Origin: Cricetomys ansorgei
Lineage: Eukaryota > Chordata > Mammalia > Rodentia > Nesomyidae
Reading direction: 5' to 3'
Length of the DNA stretch: 64,000 nt
Assembly: GCA_026225945.1 (NCBI GenBank)
Contig: JAMJFZ010000068.1
Coordinates: 62,001-126,000 of the forward strand
Shown: positions 51,353 to 63,255 of the stretch, in pieces
Layout: each line of letters opens with the position of its first letter
Numbering within the stretch: the stretch's first letter is position 1
Position numbers and translations under genes: made by a program
The notes under the pieces: model-generated
The model's database searches: none
Seen by the model: only the letters and a program-made list of their open reading frames with translations
What the model was told of the DNA's origin: nothing

Positions 51353-54053
51353 AAAACTGCAGTCATCAACAGTGTCTCAAGACCTTCAGTCCCCAAAGAT
51401 ATAAGGACCAACATTTGCTGAAATGTAGAGTGTAACAGTATGTGGATGTGTGTGGGCTCACCTAGGACAACAAAGTAGCATAATGCTAGATGAAATCCCT
51501 CCCAGACTTTAGCTGAGGGAACCACTGTCATGGCAAGCACCATGCTGAACAGAGAAAACTTTACTGTCACTGCTCAGGTGTTTTTATTGATATAGAATTC
51601 CTCAGGTGTTCTACTTATTGCACATGCAGGGCATGACCAAACAACCATCACCAACATAAATCCAGCACTTGCAGACACTACTAAACACCAAGACCTAGGC
51701 TGACCCTCACCCAACAGTGCACAAAATTATTTTAAACATAACTAAAAATAAACTTCCACAACTACAGAGGAATATAAAATATACAAACAAAAGAACAACA
51801 ACAACAACAAAACTACAAGCATACAGCATCTCAACTGCTCCCTGCCTGTTGGCTGCATGACAGAGAATCAAAGGAATTTTTCTCGGGTCATCAGGAAACT
51901 TTTATGATCTCACAGACAGTCACAATTTAACCGCGGTGTTTGGGTGTCTCTGATTCTTTTACTTGCTCTAGAGATTTTTTACCTCCTACTGGTTTGACTC
52001 ATGCAACATTGATTTGAGTGTTTGTGCATAGTCTTATTGTATATTTTCATGCTGTATTCTGTTGATATCCTTGTGAGACCTGTTCTTTTCTGATGGGAAA
52101 TAGAAGACCAGCACATCTGTGAGGGCAGAGGGCATGGATAGGTAGAAGGAGAAAAAACTGATGTCATGATGTATTATTGCATGAGAGAAGAATACAATAA
52201 ACAAAAAATTCTGCAGAGAAGGTGCCACATTAGAGATAAACACCTATTTCATCAACCAAGTCTTAGTCTAAGAAATAAGTTCAAAATCTGATGAGGACAT
52301 ACCCAGTGGACAATTTACCCATTTGGATACCTCAGAAGACCAAGGTTTCCAATCCATAGTGACAATTCATAGGAAACAAGAATTTCTCCACCAAAATTCT
52401 TTGATCAACTTATACATAACTGTAACCTGTGCCAGCTGACATTACTATCTTTAGTTCAACTGCCAGATGTGAAATCAAGCTTTCAAGACTTAAGCAATGG
52501 CTTGATTTAAACTGACATATGCTGAAATGAAAGGCTGCAGCAGTTACTGACATTAAGTAAAACAAAAGAAAAACAAAAATAAACCCAAGTACCACAGCAT
52601 CTAAGCTGCTACATTCCTGTTGGCTCTTTGACAGGGGATAATGAGAATCTCATTGGTGTCATGACTAAACCATTGTGATCTCATACACAGTAACAAGTTA
52701 ATAAACTTTCTAGTGTCACACAGTTCCCACTCACTCATGACACTTCAATATAAACTTATTTACTTTTTCCAATATCACAAGTCTATCTTTGAGTTCTAAC
52801 TCCTTTTTACTTCTCTTACCAATACTTTAGGTAAAATGGGTGCTGTAAAGCACTCAAGTGAATGAAGGTATTACATTGACAGTCTAGTAGATTCATAGAT
52901 TCTTAGACATACTTCAGATACACATGTTTTCATATCACTAAACTGGAGATGAACACTGATGTGTGTACTGCCTTCAGCTCCTTCCAACTCAAAAGGACAC
53001 ATGTTCTCTATAATATGTTCTTTTGAATAGGGGAACCAAAACCCAGTGGAGAGATGCAAAGTACTAGAGGATATAGAGTTACAAATATCTCTTCCTGAAC
53101 AAACACACCAACACTGAAATACACACACACACACTCACACACACACACACACACGATACATAAGATGGCATACATGCTGACAAATCCCCATACTTCTATT
53201 GATTCACTAGCACAGGTACCAAGAACAGATACTTATTTGTGGATTTCTGGACAATTGACATTTTACCTTGGGAAAGGCTTTTCATATGCAAATACGAAGT
53301 CTTTGACAATCTAAGGAATAAACTGCACAAGCTGCTTCCTCACTATTGATATCTTTGGGAATGACCAGAGAAAAAGAAAACACTCATGGTTCCTTCTAGA
53401 CATTCTGCCCACCACCACCCTCTCCTGTACAACCAGAATCCAGGATCTATTGTACTGCTGAACACTGAATTGTATGCATTTTGGCCTGCTATGAATTCTC
53501 ACCAGGAGCCGGCTATGTGATTCAATTGACTGATGACCTGCTGTTCACACAGATGTCAGTTTATTTCAATCAATATTCAAGACATAAGAATAGACAATTT
53601 GTTCCAACTATAGAAAATAATTAGCTCTGTGATCCATTCATTATAACCTGTATCATTCTGAGCTTCTGTTGATGGTTGTGACTGCATGGGGCACACAGGA
53701 AAGATTGATCATTGTTCCTTTTTTTTTTTAAAAAAAGGAGGGGACAAGTAATAAATGTGCTATCCTAATTAATTACATACCTAACACCATTTACCAGGTT
53801 TTCTGTACATTGTGAGGCCTGGCTTCCGTTCTAGGAAAGTTACACAGTATGTATACTTACTCACTACTTCATGGGAATTATAACATCTATCGACTACCAA
53901 TGATTACAATTAGCCAATGACTTTATATACTCAGTCACAAGGATGGGCAATTATACTAATGAGAATACATGCTTCTGAAAATTGTACAACAAGTGTCAAC
54001 ATGCGCTCCTCTTCAGAATTGTGATTGCATGGGGATTCCAACATAGAACAATC
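51353..54053 (+). repeat. Block C', unit 2, truncated and chimeric
   Basis: This follows C' of unit 1 (26314-29015) closely up to about 53250. Beyond that it matches C-type variants better, for example TCATTCTGAGCTTCTGTTGA where C' has a different version. It is cut off at about 54053 after GAACAATC, where a rearrangement junction begins. Confidence 0.7.
53120..53154. repeat. CA microsatellite in truncated C'
   Basis: About 35 bp of CA with the same TC interruption as the unit 1 C' tract at 28081, confirming orthology. Confidence 0.9.
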
Positions 54054-54069
54054 AAAAAGCTGAATGTTG
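54051..54069 (+). other. Templated filler at rearrangement junction
   Basis: ATCAAAAAGCTGAATGTTG is the reverse complement of a stretch in block C (20646-20664, 29522-29540 and 45685-45703). It shares ATC with the block C' sequence on its left and TGTTG with the array B sequence on its right. The net foreign insert is therefore about 11-13 bp with microhomology on both sides. Confidence 0.75.
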
Positions 54070-54489
54070 AAGTCACATCACAGTTGTGATGTCATTTTCT
54101 TACAACTGTGATAAGAAATGTTTACTTTCATGATGTCATGAAATCCACATTATGATACCAGTCTTAAAATGATCAGATAATTTGTTCCAATAATGATGAC
54201 TTTTTCTGGCATTAACTTTGTCACATCATGCAAATTATGATGTCTTTTCTGTTCAATCATGGTTTCTTGTATTTTTTATTGTGGTGCCATATATTTACAT
54301 CATCGACCTCATGTCATCATGATTATGGTGTCCATTTCATCCAATGAGTATTGCATATCCTTAAACTGATGTTAACACATCCCTAACCCTAACCCTAACC
54401 CTAACCCTAACCTCTATTTATGAGGTCAGTTCCTTTTCATTATGATATCACATACTCACGTGGATGATGTCACATTGTTGCTATGCTGG
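54065..54489 (+). repeat. Displaced fragment of satellite array B
   Basis: A 0.42-kb piece corresponding to 16598-16990 (and 41657-42050), inserted between two partial copies of block C. It is type B and not B', because it carries CATCATCGACCTCATG and the CACATCCCT site. It differs from both visible B copies at many more positions than they differ from each other. It contains the telomeric insertion at 54381. Confidence 0.85.
54381..54412 (-). repeat. Interstitial telomeric repeat, (CCCTAA)5
   Basis: Five perfect CCCTAA units plus CC, equal to TTAGGG repeats on the minus strand. Sister array copies read CATCCCTCTATTTATG at the same place (16912 and 41972), so about 29 bp was gained at a CCCT site with no visible loss of flanking bases. 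Confidence 0.95.
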
Positions 54490-57400
54490 ATGTCTCTGAA
54501 TCTTTTACTTGCTCTAGAGATATTTTACCTGTTACTGGTTTGACTCATGCAACCTTGATTTGAGTGTTTGTGCCTAGTCTTATTGTACTCTTTTATACTG
54601 TATTCTGTTGATATCCTTGTGAGACCTGTTCTTTTCTGATGGGAAATAGAAGACCAGTGCATCTGTGAGGGCAGAGGGCATGCATAGGTAGAAAGAAAAA
54701 TAACTGATGTCATGATGTATTATTGCATGAGAGAAGAAAACAATAAACAAAAAATGCTGAGAAGGTGCCACATTAGAGATAAACACCTACTTCATCAACC
54801 AAGGCTTAGTCTAAGAAATGAGTTCAAAATCTGATGAAGACATACCCAGTGGAGAACCTACATATTGTGGATACCTCAGAAGACCAAGGTTTCCATTCCA
54901 TAGTGACAATTCATAGGAAACAAGAATTTCTCCACCAAAATTCTTTGATCAACGTATACACAACTGTAACCTGTGACAGCTGGCCTTACTACCTTTAGTT
55001 CAACTGCCAGATGTGAAATCAAGCTTTCAAGACTTGAGCAATGGCTTGATTTAAACCAACATATGCTGAAATGAAAGGTTGCAGCAGATACTGATGTTGA
55101 GTAAAACAAAACAAAAACAAAAACAAAAACAAAACCAAGAACCACAACATCTAAGCTTCTACATCCCTGCTGGCTGTATGACAGGGGATAATGAAAATCT
55201 CATTGGTGTCATGAGGAAACCACTGTGATCTCATACACAGTAACAAGGAAATAAACTTTCTAGTGTCACACAGTTCCCACTTGCTCATGACATTTCACTA
55301 TAAACTTATTTACTTTTTCCAAAATCACAAGTCTATCTTTGAGTTCTAACTCCTTTTTAGTTCTCTTACCAACAATTTAGGAAAAGTGGGTGATGTAAAC
55401 CACACAAGTGAATGAAGGTATTACATTGCCAGTCTAGCAGATTCATAGATTCTTAGACGTATTTCAGGTATTCATGCTTTCATGTCACTAGACTGGAGAT
55501 GAACACCAATCTGTGTTCTGCCTTCAGATACTTCCCACTCAAAAGGAAACACATTCTCTTTAATATGCTCTTTTGAATAGCAGAACCAAAACCCAGTGGA
55601 AAGATGCAAAGCAGTAGACGAATAGTGTTATAAATATCTCTTTCTGAACAAACACACGAAAACTGAGATACACACACACACACACACACAGACACACACA
55701 CACACACACACACAAGATACATAAGATGGTATACATGCTGACAAATATCCATGCTTCTATTGATTCACTAGCACAGGTACCAAGAAGAGATACTTAATTG
55801 TGGATTCCTCGAAAATTGCCAGTTTACCTTGGGAAAAGCTTTTCAAATGCAATCACGAAGTCTTCGACAATCTAAGGAAAGAACTGAAAAACCTGCTTCC
55901 TCACTATTGATATCTTTGGGAATGACCAGAAAAAAAGACAACACTCTTGGTTCCTTCTAGGCATTCTTCCCACAACCACCCTCTTCTGTACAACCAGAAT
56001 CCAGGACCTATTGTACTGCTGAACACTGAATTGTATGCATTTTGGCCTGCAATGAATTCTCACCAAGAGCAAGCCATGTAATTCAATTGACTGATAAGCT
56101 GCTGTTCACACAGATGTCAGTCTATTTCAGTTAATATGCTAGACACAAGAATAGACAATTGTACTGTCTGTAAAAAATACTTAGCTCTCTGATCCATTCT
56201 TTATAACCTGTATCATTCTGAGCTTCTGTTGATGGTTGTGATTGCATGGGGCACACACCAAAGATCGATCATTGTTCCTTTTTTAAAAAAGGAGGGGAGA
56301 AGTAATAAATGTGCTATCCTAATAAATTACATACATGACACCATTTACCAAGTTTTCTGTACATTTTGAGGCTTGGCTTCCTTTCTAGGGAGAGTCCACA
56401 GTATGTATGTTTACTCACTACTTCATGGGAATTATAACATATATCCCCTATCAAGGATTACAATTAGCCAATGATTTTATATACTCAGTCACAAGGATGG
56501 ACAATTATACTAATGAGAATACATGCTTCTGAACATTGTACAATCAGTGTCAACATGGGCTTCTCTTCAGAGTTGTGATTGCATGGGGATTCCACCATAG
56601 AACATTCTTTCTTTTTTAAGCTTTAAGGTGGCAAGAAGGAGAGGAGCTGAACTTCATCTACAACAGACAGCATATTCTCTGTGACCTCTGAACAATCCAA
56701 GGCTTGCATTCAAATCAGGGAAAAACACATTTTGAGTAATCATAGGCTAATTTGCGAGTTTCTTGAGCCCCAGCCTGTAAAATGGGTTACAATACAGTCC
56801 TATGATACCCATTCTTCTCCTGTAATCAGGGAACAACTTGCCAAAAAGAATGAACACACGACAAGAAAATATGATAGCTCAAAGCATTTCTCAACCTGGA
56901 TACTTGTATTCATCCTGTGGAACTTGACCTAGGTGGAGTTAAGTAACACCAGATTTAAACTGATTCAACGATTTCAGTAGTCATTTTTTGTACATAAGCC
57001 ACACAAGCAATGAAACCTGAAAAAAGCAAACTCTTTCTATTTCATTGATTTCTAATATCCTTTGATTCCTGCATGAAGGTTTCCGGTTCTATAAATTTCA
57101 CCATGAATAATCACACATCATTCAGCTTTTCGATGATACAAATCTTTTAGCTATAAATGATTCCTAGTCTGCTAATCAAGCTACAGTACTCCCAACTCCT
57201 TATAATAATAATGGATTTGAAGTTTTTCTTTCAAAAATATTGTCTGACAGGTACTTGGACTAAGAGTAACCATACAGCTCTTCTAATGGAAGACATTTAA
57301 AATGAAAAAGAAAAATAAGAAGGGAAGAATAAAACAAAATGAAAGATGAAGAAATAAATTAATTAGGAGTGAATAATAAAGATAAAATAATAAAATAATA

Positions 57401-58026
57401 ATATATAAAATATAAATATAATAAATAATATTTACTTATTAAATTGATAAATGTATAAATTAAATGAATATATGAAATAAAAATATACGTAATAAAAAAT
57501 AAAAAAATATATAAAATGTGAAAATAACAATAACCTAATAAAGGTAAAAATAGGACATGATAAGGAGGTACGGATGCAGTAAAGAAGAATTGAGGATGAA
57601 TGGATGAGTTGAAAGTAGGACAGATGATTAGGAATGTTGTATTATGTAGATAGTGGGGTATATGACAAGAAATGTGCTATGAGTGTGTATAGAGAACAAA
57701 GAAGGAAGCTTGGACATTGATTGGGGTTGTGTTAAATTTGGATCTCTCATTATTTCTGCTAGGAAAACGAGAAAGGGCCCACCAAGTTCCCCTTTGCCAA
57801 GCCCCATATGCACTCCTGAGTGACTACTGTTATGCATCCCTGCTAAATACGGCCACAATGGGCACATGGAACTGTGTTTTTATCTCTGATAGAACAAGAA
57901 ATCTAGATCTCTGAATGCCTCAGGAGATTGCACTTGTCACCAGAGTCACAATACTTTAAATTCCAAAGGCTATAAGGGACCAGTGACATGGTCTGAAGGA
58001 AGCAGACTACCCTAACTGCAAGGCCT
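54490..58026 (+). repeat. Block C'', left-truncated extra copy
   Basis: This begins at TGTCTCTGAATCTTTTACTT, matching 26907 in C', and continues uninterrupted through to block D at an offset of about 27.6 kb. It contains a CA tract (55670-55714) with one GA interruption and the A/T-rich tract at 57365-57545. It is diverged from all other C copies. Confidence 0.75.
55670..55714. repeat. CA microsatellite in C''
   Basis: About 45 bp of CA with one AGAC interruption. Confidence 0.9.
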
Positions 58027-61004
58027 GAAAAGAAACCCAAAGGAAAGAAAGCAGTGTGTGTATCACCAATATGATTCTGAATCATTGCAGTATTTCATCT
58101 GCAATATCATATGCTTTTAACCTAGGTCCATTTAATGTGCCCTCTGTAGAGACAATTTTCCCTATTTTGTGCCTATTCAAAGACTCCTATGTGGCAACCC
58201 ACTCACTTTTTCAGGCAATGCTGGAAAATGATATTATCCCCATGTTGAGTAAGTGGAATGGACTTAGGGTTGAAGATTGTACAGGATTCTCATTTCCAAG
58301 GAATATAGACATTGTCTGGTAATATGGCTCCACCTCAATGAGAGAACACATTTGCAAAGATAACTTGAATTCCATTATTAGCTGGATGAGCCTGAAGAAG
58401 TCTGAAGAACAAATCACTGACATTGGACCAAAGACAAAGACACCCCAGAATGAAATTGCAAAATCCTGATTTGTACATGGTATAGGACCCTCAACGGTCA
58501 TCATGGCCCCATGTTTAACTGTCAAGAGATTTCAAGGGATTTCCATACACCTTTAACTGATTAATATTAGGTCCCATACTACTCATTCTTATACCTACAA
58601 ATAGGGAGTAGGTTGGCAAGGAGGGAAGCATAACATACCAAGGAGGAAAAAAAGATACCTGGAAGGCTTTCTCAACTGTGATCACTTCATTCCTCCTGGG
58701 CATCTAGACCAAGGTAGAGTGAAGTGACCCCAGATTAAAAATGGGTCAGCTAGCCAAAGAAGCATTTTTCCTAGATAAGCCACATAAGCATTGTAAGTGG
58801 ACACAAGAAACTCTTCGCATTCACTGAATTTAAGCTCCATTGTATACCTTCATAGAGATCTCTGCTTCTCATCATTTTCACCATGAAGAAAGTCTTAAAT
58901 GTCTCCTTACTAAAGCTAGCTATGGCAGATGCCTAATCTACAATCCAAGGCACAGTGCTCACAAAAACTTGTATTAGTTCTGGTTTCTTGCCTCAACATT
59001 ATCTGACACATAATTAGTACATGATGCAGCTATCCTCATAGAGGACATTTAAAAAAATAAAAACAAAGAAAGCAAAGAGGAAAAAAAGCAGTGAAGAAAG
59101 AAAGAAGCAAAAAGAAACTAAACAGAGGCAGAAAAGAACATGAATAAGAAAAGAACAAAGGATAAATGATGGGAAGTAGATAGTCAACAATGTAGGAAAG
59201 AAAACAGGCTGAATGGCAAGAAGGACAAGTAATTGGGAAGGTTTTACTTATGTAGTTAGTGGTGAGTATTCTCCTCTATAGAGTTAACTTTAGGTGAAAA
59301 TAAATAATGAGAAAAGAAGAAATGAATGAGCAATGAAGTGAATGCAAGTGTTGTGTTAAGATCAAAAAAGGATGGTTTACTCTAATAATACTATATTCTC
59401 AAAAATGATATTGAGTAATTACAATTTTTTTATCTAGGGAAGGCTATTTCTTCCACTACAACATTTCTTCCTTTCTGTATATCTTTGTTTAGGACTGTGG
59501 TCTTCTGCTTTTTCATTTTGCCTGTCTATTGTTAGGATTTTCGAAATCCGGTTTAGGCTGTCATTAATTTCAACTTTTGTTAGAGTGGATAGAAGAATTG
59601 GGGTACGTGGGAAGTTTTGGAGAGAACAAATAGTAGTGGAAAATATGATTATCTTAAAATGAAAAAACAAAAACAAAAGCAAACATTGAAGGGAAGAACT
59701 GTATGTTCCCACCTGGATGAGCTTGGGCCAAAATGAGCAGAACATGTAGTGTTCCATAAATGAGTTATGGGTGCCTGTGGAGAGCGAAGAAAGCACCTTG
59801 GGAAAATGACTGGGGCTGTGTAAATTTTAGGTATCTATGTTTTCTGCTAGGAAGTCAGGAATGGAGCTCATCAACTCTCCCCCTTTCCCAAGCCCCAAAA
59901 GTTAGACTGTTCTCTGAATACTGTTTTGCATCCCTGCTAAGCTTTTTTGTCTCTATGAGGTCAAGAATTCTAGAACACCACTTACCTCAAGAAACTGCAC
60001 TTTTCACCAGGGTAACCAGACCTTGGGCAGAATAAGCAGTTGGGTTGTCCTGGAGGAAGCAAACTTCCATTGAATCCAAACTAAAGTAGTGTTTGCATTA
60101 CCATGACAATTCTGATTTGGGGTAGTATTTCACCTGGAATGTCATAAGACATGCTGCTTATAACATAGGTCCACTTACTGGGACCTCTGCATAACTGCTT
60201 ACCATAAGAATCCCAGCTGGCAAACCCCTCACTAATTTAGGCAATTCTGCCAAGTGATGATTTTCCCATCTTGATAAATGGTCTTAGGGATGAAGATTGA
60301 AAAGAATCTCATTATCAAGGATCAGATATACTGTCTAGTAAAATAGCATGTCAATCCGAATTTCTTACACATTATTAAAACTGAATGTAAATCCATTTTT
60401 AGGTAGATGAGGATACAGAATCCTGAGGTATAAAGTCAGTGACACTGTGCCAAAGTCAGAGCTGAGATGCCCCAACCGTGGAATAACAACTCCTGAATTG
60501 GAGAGGGTGCAGTACTCGAAGCTGTGCTCTTGGCCATATTTAGTTTTGACATACAAAGCAGTCAGTCTTTCCTGGTGGTAATGACACAGTGAACCCAGGC
60601 ACCCAGAAAACATCAAATATTAGAAGTTCAAAGAGGCTATAGTAATGAAAACACCTACTTCATCACCCAGAAACCATTCTATGAAATAACTACAGCTTGT
60701 GAGAACTAGTACACAATGTCAAACTCATCTTGTCCTCGATACCTCAGAGGCCTTCAGCTTTCTATACAAAGTTGAAAACGTTGCATGAGAAGATATCCAC
60801 AGAGTACAGCCTATGTTACCAGTGAACCTTGCCTTAGGTTCTAGTGAGAGGTACAATTTAGCATCCAGGACTCGTGTCATAGTTTTATTGGAAACATCAA
60901 CACCAACGTATAAATGCAGAAATCCACCAATGCAAAAATGCAGAAATAGAAGTTGTTACAGGATATTTTGGAGTCATGCAAAGACCCAAACATCACAAAG
61001 ATTC
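58027..61004 (+). repeat. Block D, copy 2
   Basis: Partner of 30429-33389. Identity is patchy by eye: lower around 58030-58200, very high around 58830-59390, lower again after 59400. The minus-strand frame ALYVKTKYGQEHSFEYC (60365-60616) corresponds to the one at 32728-32961 with mostly amino-acid-changing differences. The donor-like GAGGTAAGTGG on the minus strand is retained (about 59980-59992). No functional gene is supported. Confidence 0.6.
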
Positions 61005-62736
61005 AAAACGAAATAGAATTATATGCCCATTTCACTCTTCAATATAGATGCAAATGAACTCAATAAAATACTCACAAAGCACATCCAAGAACACATTAAA
61101 AAGATTATTCACGATGATTGAATAGCCTTGATCCCAGAGAGGAATGGATGGTTCAATTGAAGAAAATGAGTCAATGTAATCCACTGCATAAACAAATTAA
61201 TAGAAAAAAACTACATGATCATCTTACTACAATGTGATAAAGCTTATGATAACAACAAACAACCCTTCAAAATAAATCTAATGGAGCAATTGAGGATAAA
61301 AAGGCCATACTGAAACATAGTAATGTAAGTAACAGCAATCCTACTGACAACATAAAATTAAATAGAGGGAAACTCAAAGCAATTACACTAAAATCAGAAG
61401 CAAGACCAGGCTGCTTCCTCCATTTATAAATATTGAATACAGTACTTAAAGTTCTACCAAGAACAATGAGACAAGAGAAGGAGATTAAGGGAATATGAAT
61501 TCACAAGGAAACAGTCAAAGTATCCTTATTTGCAGATGAGATATTATATATAAATGACCTCAAAAACTGGATCATGGAACTCCTATAACTGGTAAACAAC
61601 TTCAGTGAAATGGCTGGCTACAAGATAAACTAAAAAAAAAATTCTGTAGCTCTCCTATATACAAATGACAAATAGAGAGAGAAAGAATTAAGAGAAATAA
61701 TACTCTTCACAATAGATACAAATAACATAAGGTATCTTTGGCGACTCTACGCAAGCAAGTGAAAGACTTGAATGACAAAATCTTTATGTCCTTGAAGAGG
61801 AAATTTGAAGATTTCAAAAGATGGAAAGATATCCCAGGCTCCTGAGTTGGTAAGATTAACATAGTAAAAATGGCCACTGTACTAAAAGTAATCTAAGGAC
61901 TCAATGCAATCCCTATCAAAATCCCAATATATTTCTTTAAAAACATTAAAAGGGCAATACAGTACTTCATATGGAAAAACAAAAATACTTAGGATAGCTA
62001 AAAAAATCCTGAAAAATAAAAGAACTTCTAGAGGTATCAAGATCTCTGATCTTAATCTGTACTACAGAGCCATAGTATTAATAACTGCATGGTATTGGCA
62101 CTAAAAGAGACATGATGACCAATGGAAAGGAATAAAGGATACAGATATATATCCACACACCTATGGATACCTGATCATTTATAAAGAAGCTAGAAAAATA
62201 CAATGACAAAAAGGAAGCAGCTTTAAAAAATGGTGCTGGTCTCATTGCATGTCTGAGGTAGAAGAATGCAAAAAGATCCAAATCTATTACTGAGTAAAAA
62301 CCTCAAGTCCAAATGAATCTAAGATCTCAGTATAAAACCAGATATACTGAAACTGATTGAAGAGAAAGTAAGCAATAGCCTTGAGAGCACTGGCACAGGA
62401 GACAACTTTTTTAAAAGAACACTGAAAGGTCAGGAACAAAGATCAAAGATTGATAAGAGGACCTCATAAAACTGAAAAGCTTCTGTAAGGAAAATGACAT
62501 TGTCAGCAGGGCAAATCTGAAGCATACAGAATGGGAAGATATTGACCAATTCCACTTCCAATAGAGAATTAAAATCCAAAATATATAAAAAATGCAAGAA
62601 TCTACATGTCAACAAAACAAATAACCCAATTAAAAATGGGGTGCATATCTAAACAAAGAATTCACAAAAGAGGAATCTCAAATGGCTGAGAAACACTTAA
62701 AGAAATGTTCAACATCTTTAGGCATCAGGGATTGCT
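61005..62736 (+). mobile_element. L1 ORF2 fragment, copy 3
   Basis: Partner of 33390-35125. The frame at 61904-62104 contains [20 protein letters not shown] and TAWYW, a typical L1 ORF2 segment after the reverse transcriptase domain. The catalytic box reads F-A-D-E (61529-61540), one residue from the usual F-A-D-D and closer to it than copy 2. It ends with CAACATCTTTAGGCATCAGG, again typical of L1. Stops and frameshifts make it inactive. Confidence 0.9.
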
Positions 62737-63255
62737 CTCTAAGGGCAATCAGCTACTGGAGATACAAGAAAGTTTGTATGGGTGGGGCCTGTAGGTGGTT
62801 GAGGGGGTACAAGATGGAAGTTAGGGCAGGGACAGGTTTAGGGATGCTTGGTAGGCTCAGGCCTGTGGAGCACAGATCATGGGGTCCTCAATGGCACTGC
62901 ACTGAGACACTTTCCTCCATCCTGGGTGCTAGGAGGGTTTTAAAATGCTTCCAAGATCTAAGGGAATGCTTCAAAAACCCATGACAATCTGTTGCATGGA
63001 AGAGAGAATTCAGACACAAAATAGACTTATGGGCCAGGGACAGGAATCTCCTCCTTTGTGGCCAAGCAAGGACAGTCTGACTTGGGCCTGCCCAGAAATC
63101 CTGTTGCATTCTACTTTACTCCACACACCAAAGAGACCACTAAAGCTTCCAGGCCAGACTTCGGTATGATGACACTGGTTGACCATGGCCACACCCAAGC
63201 TTCTAGGTCAAGGCTCTCTGACAAGAAGGCCCTTCTAGGCTAATGCTGGGCACAT
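62737..63255 (+). repeat. Block E, copy 3 (right edge of the duplicated region)
   Basis: Third copy of E, clearly more diverged from copies 1 and 2 than those are from each other. It continues through CTAGGCTAATGCTGGGCACA into unique DNA, where the others enter satellite array A. Short open frames on both strands are not conserved. Confidence 0.7.

Noticed and set aside
54381..54412. Chromosome end or fused telomere
   Set aside because: The tract is only 32 bp and is embedded in a satellite monomer that continues on both sides, so it is a small interstitial insertion and not a fusion of chromosome ends.
61904..62104. 66-codon plus-strand frame as a separate gene
   Set aside because: Its residues match the L1 ORF2 region after the reverse transcriptase domain. 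It is part of the L1 fragment.
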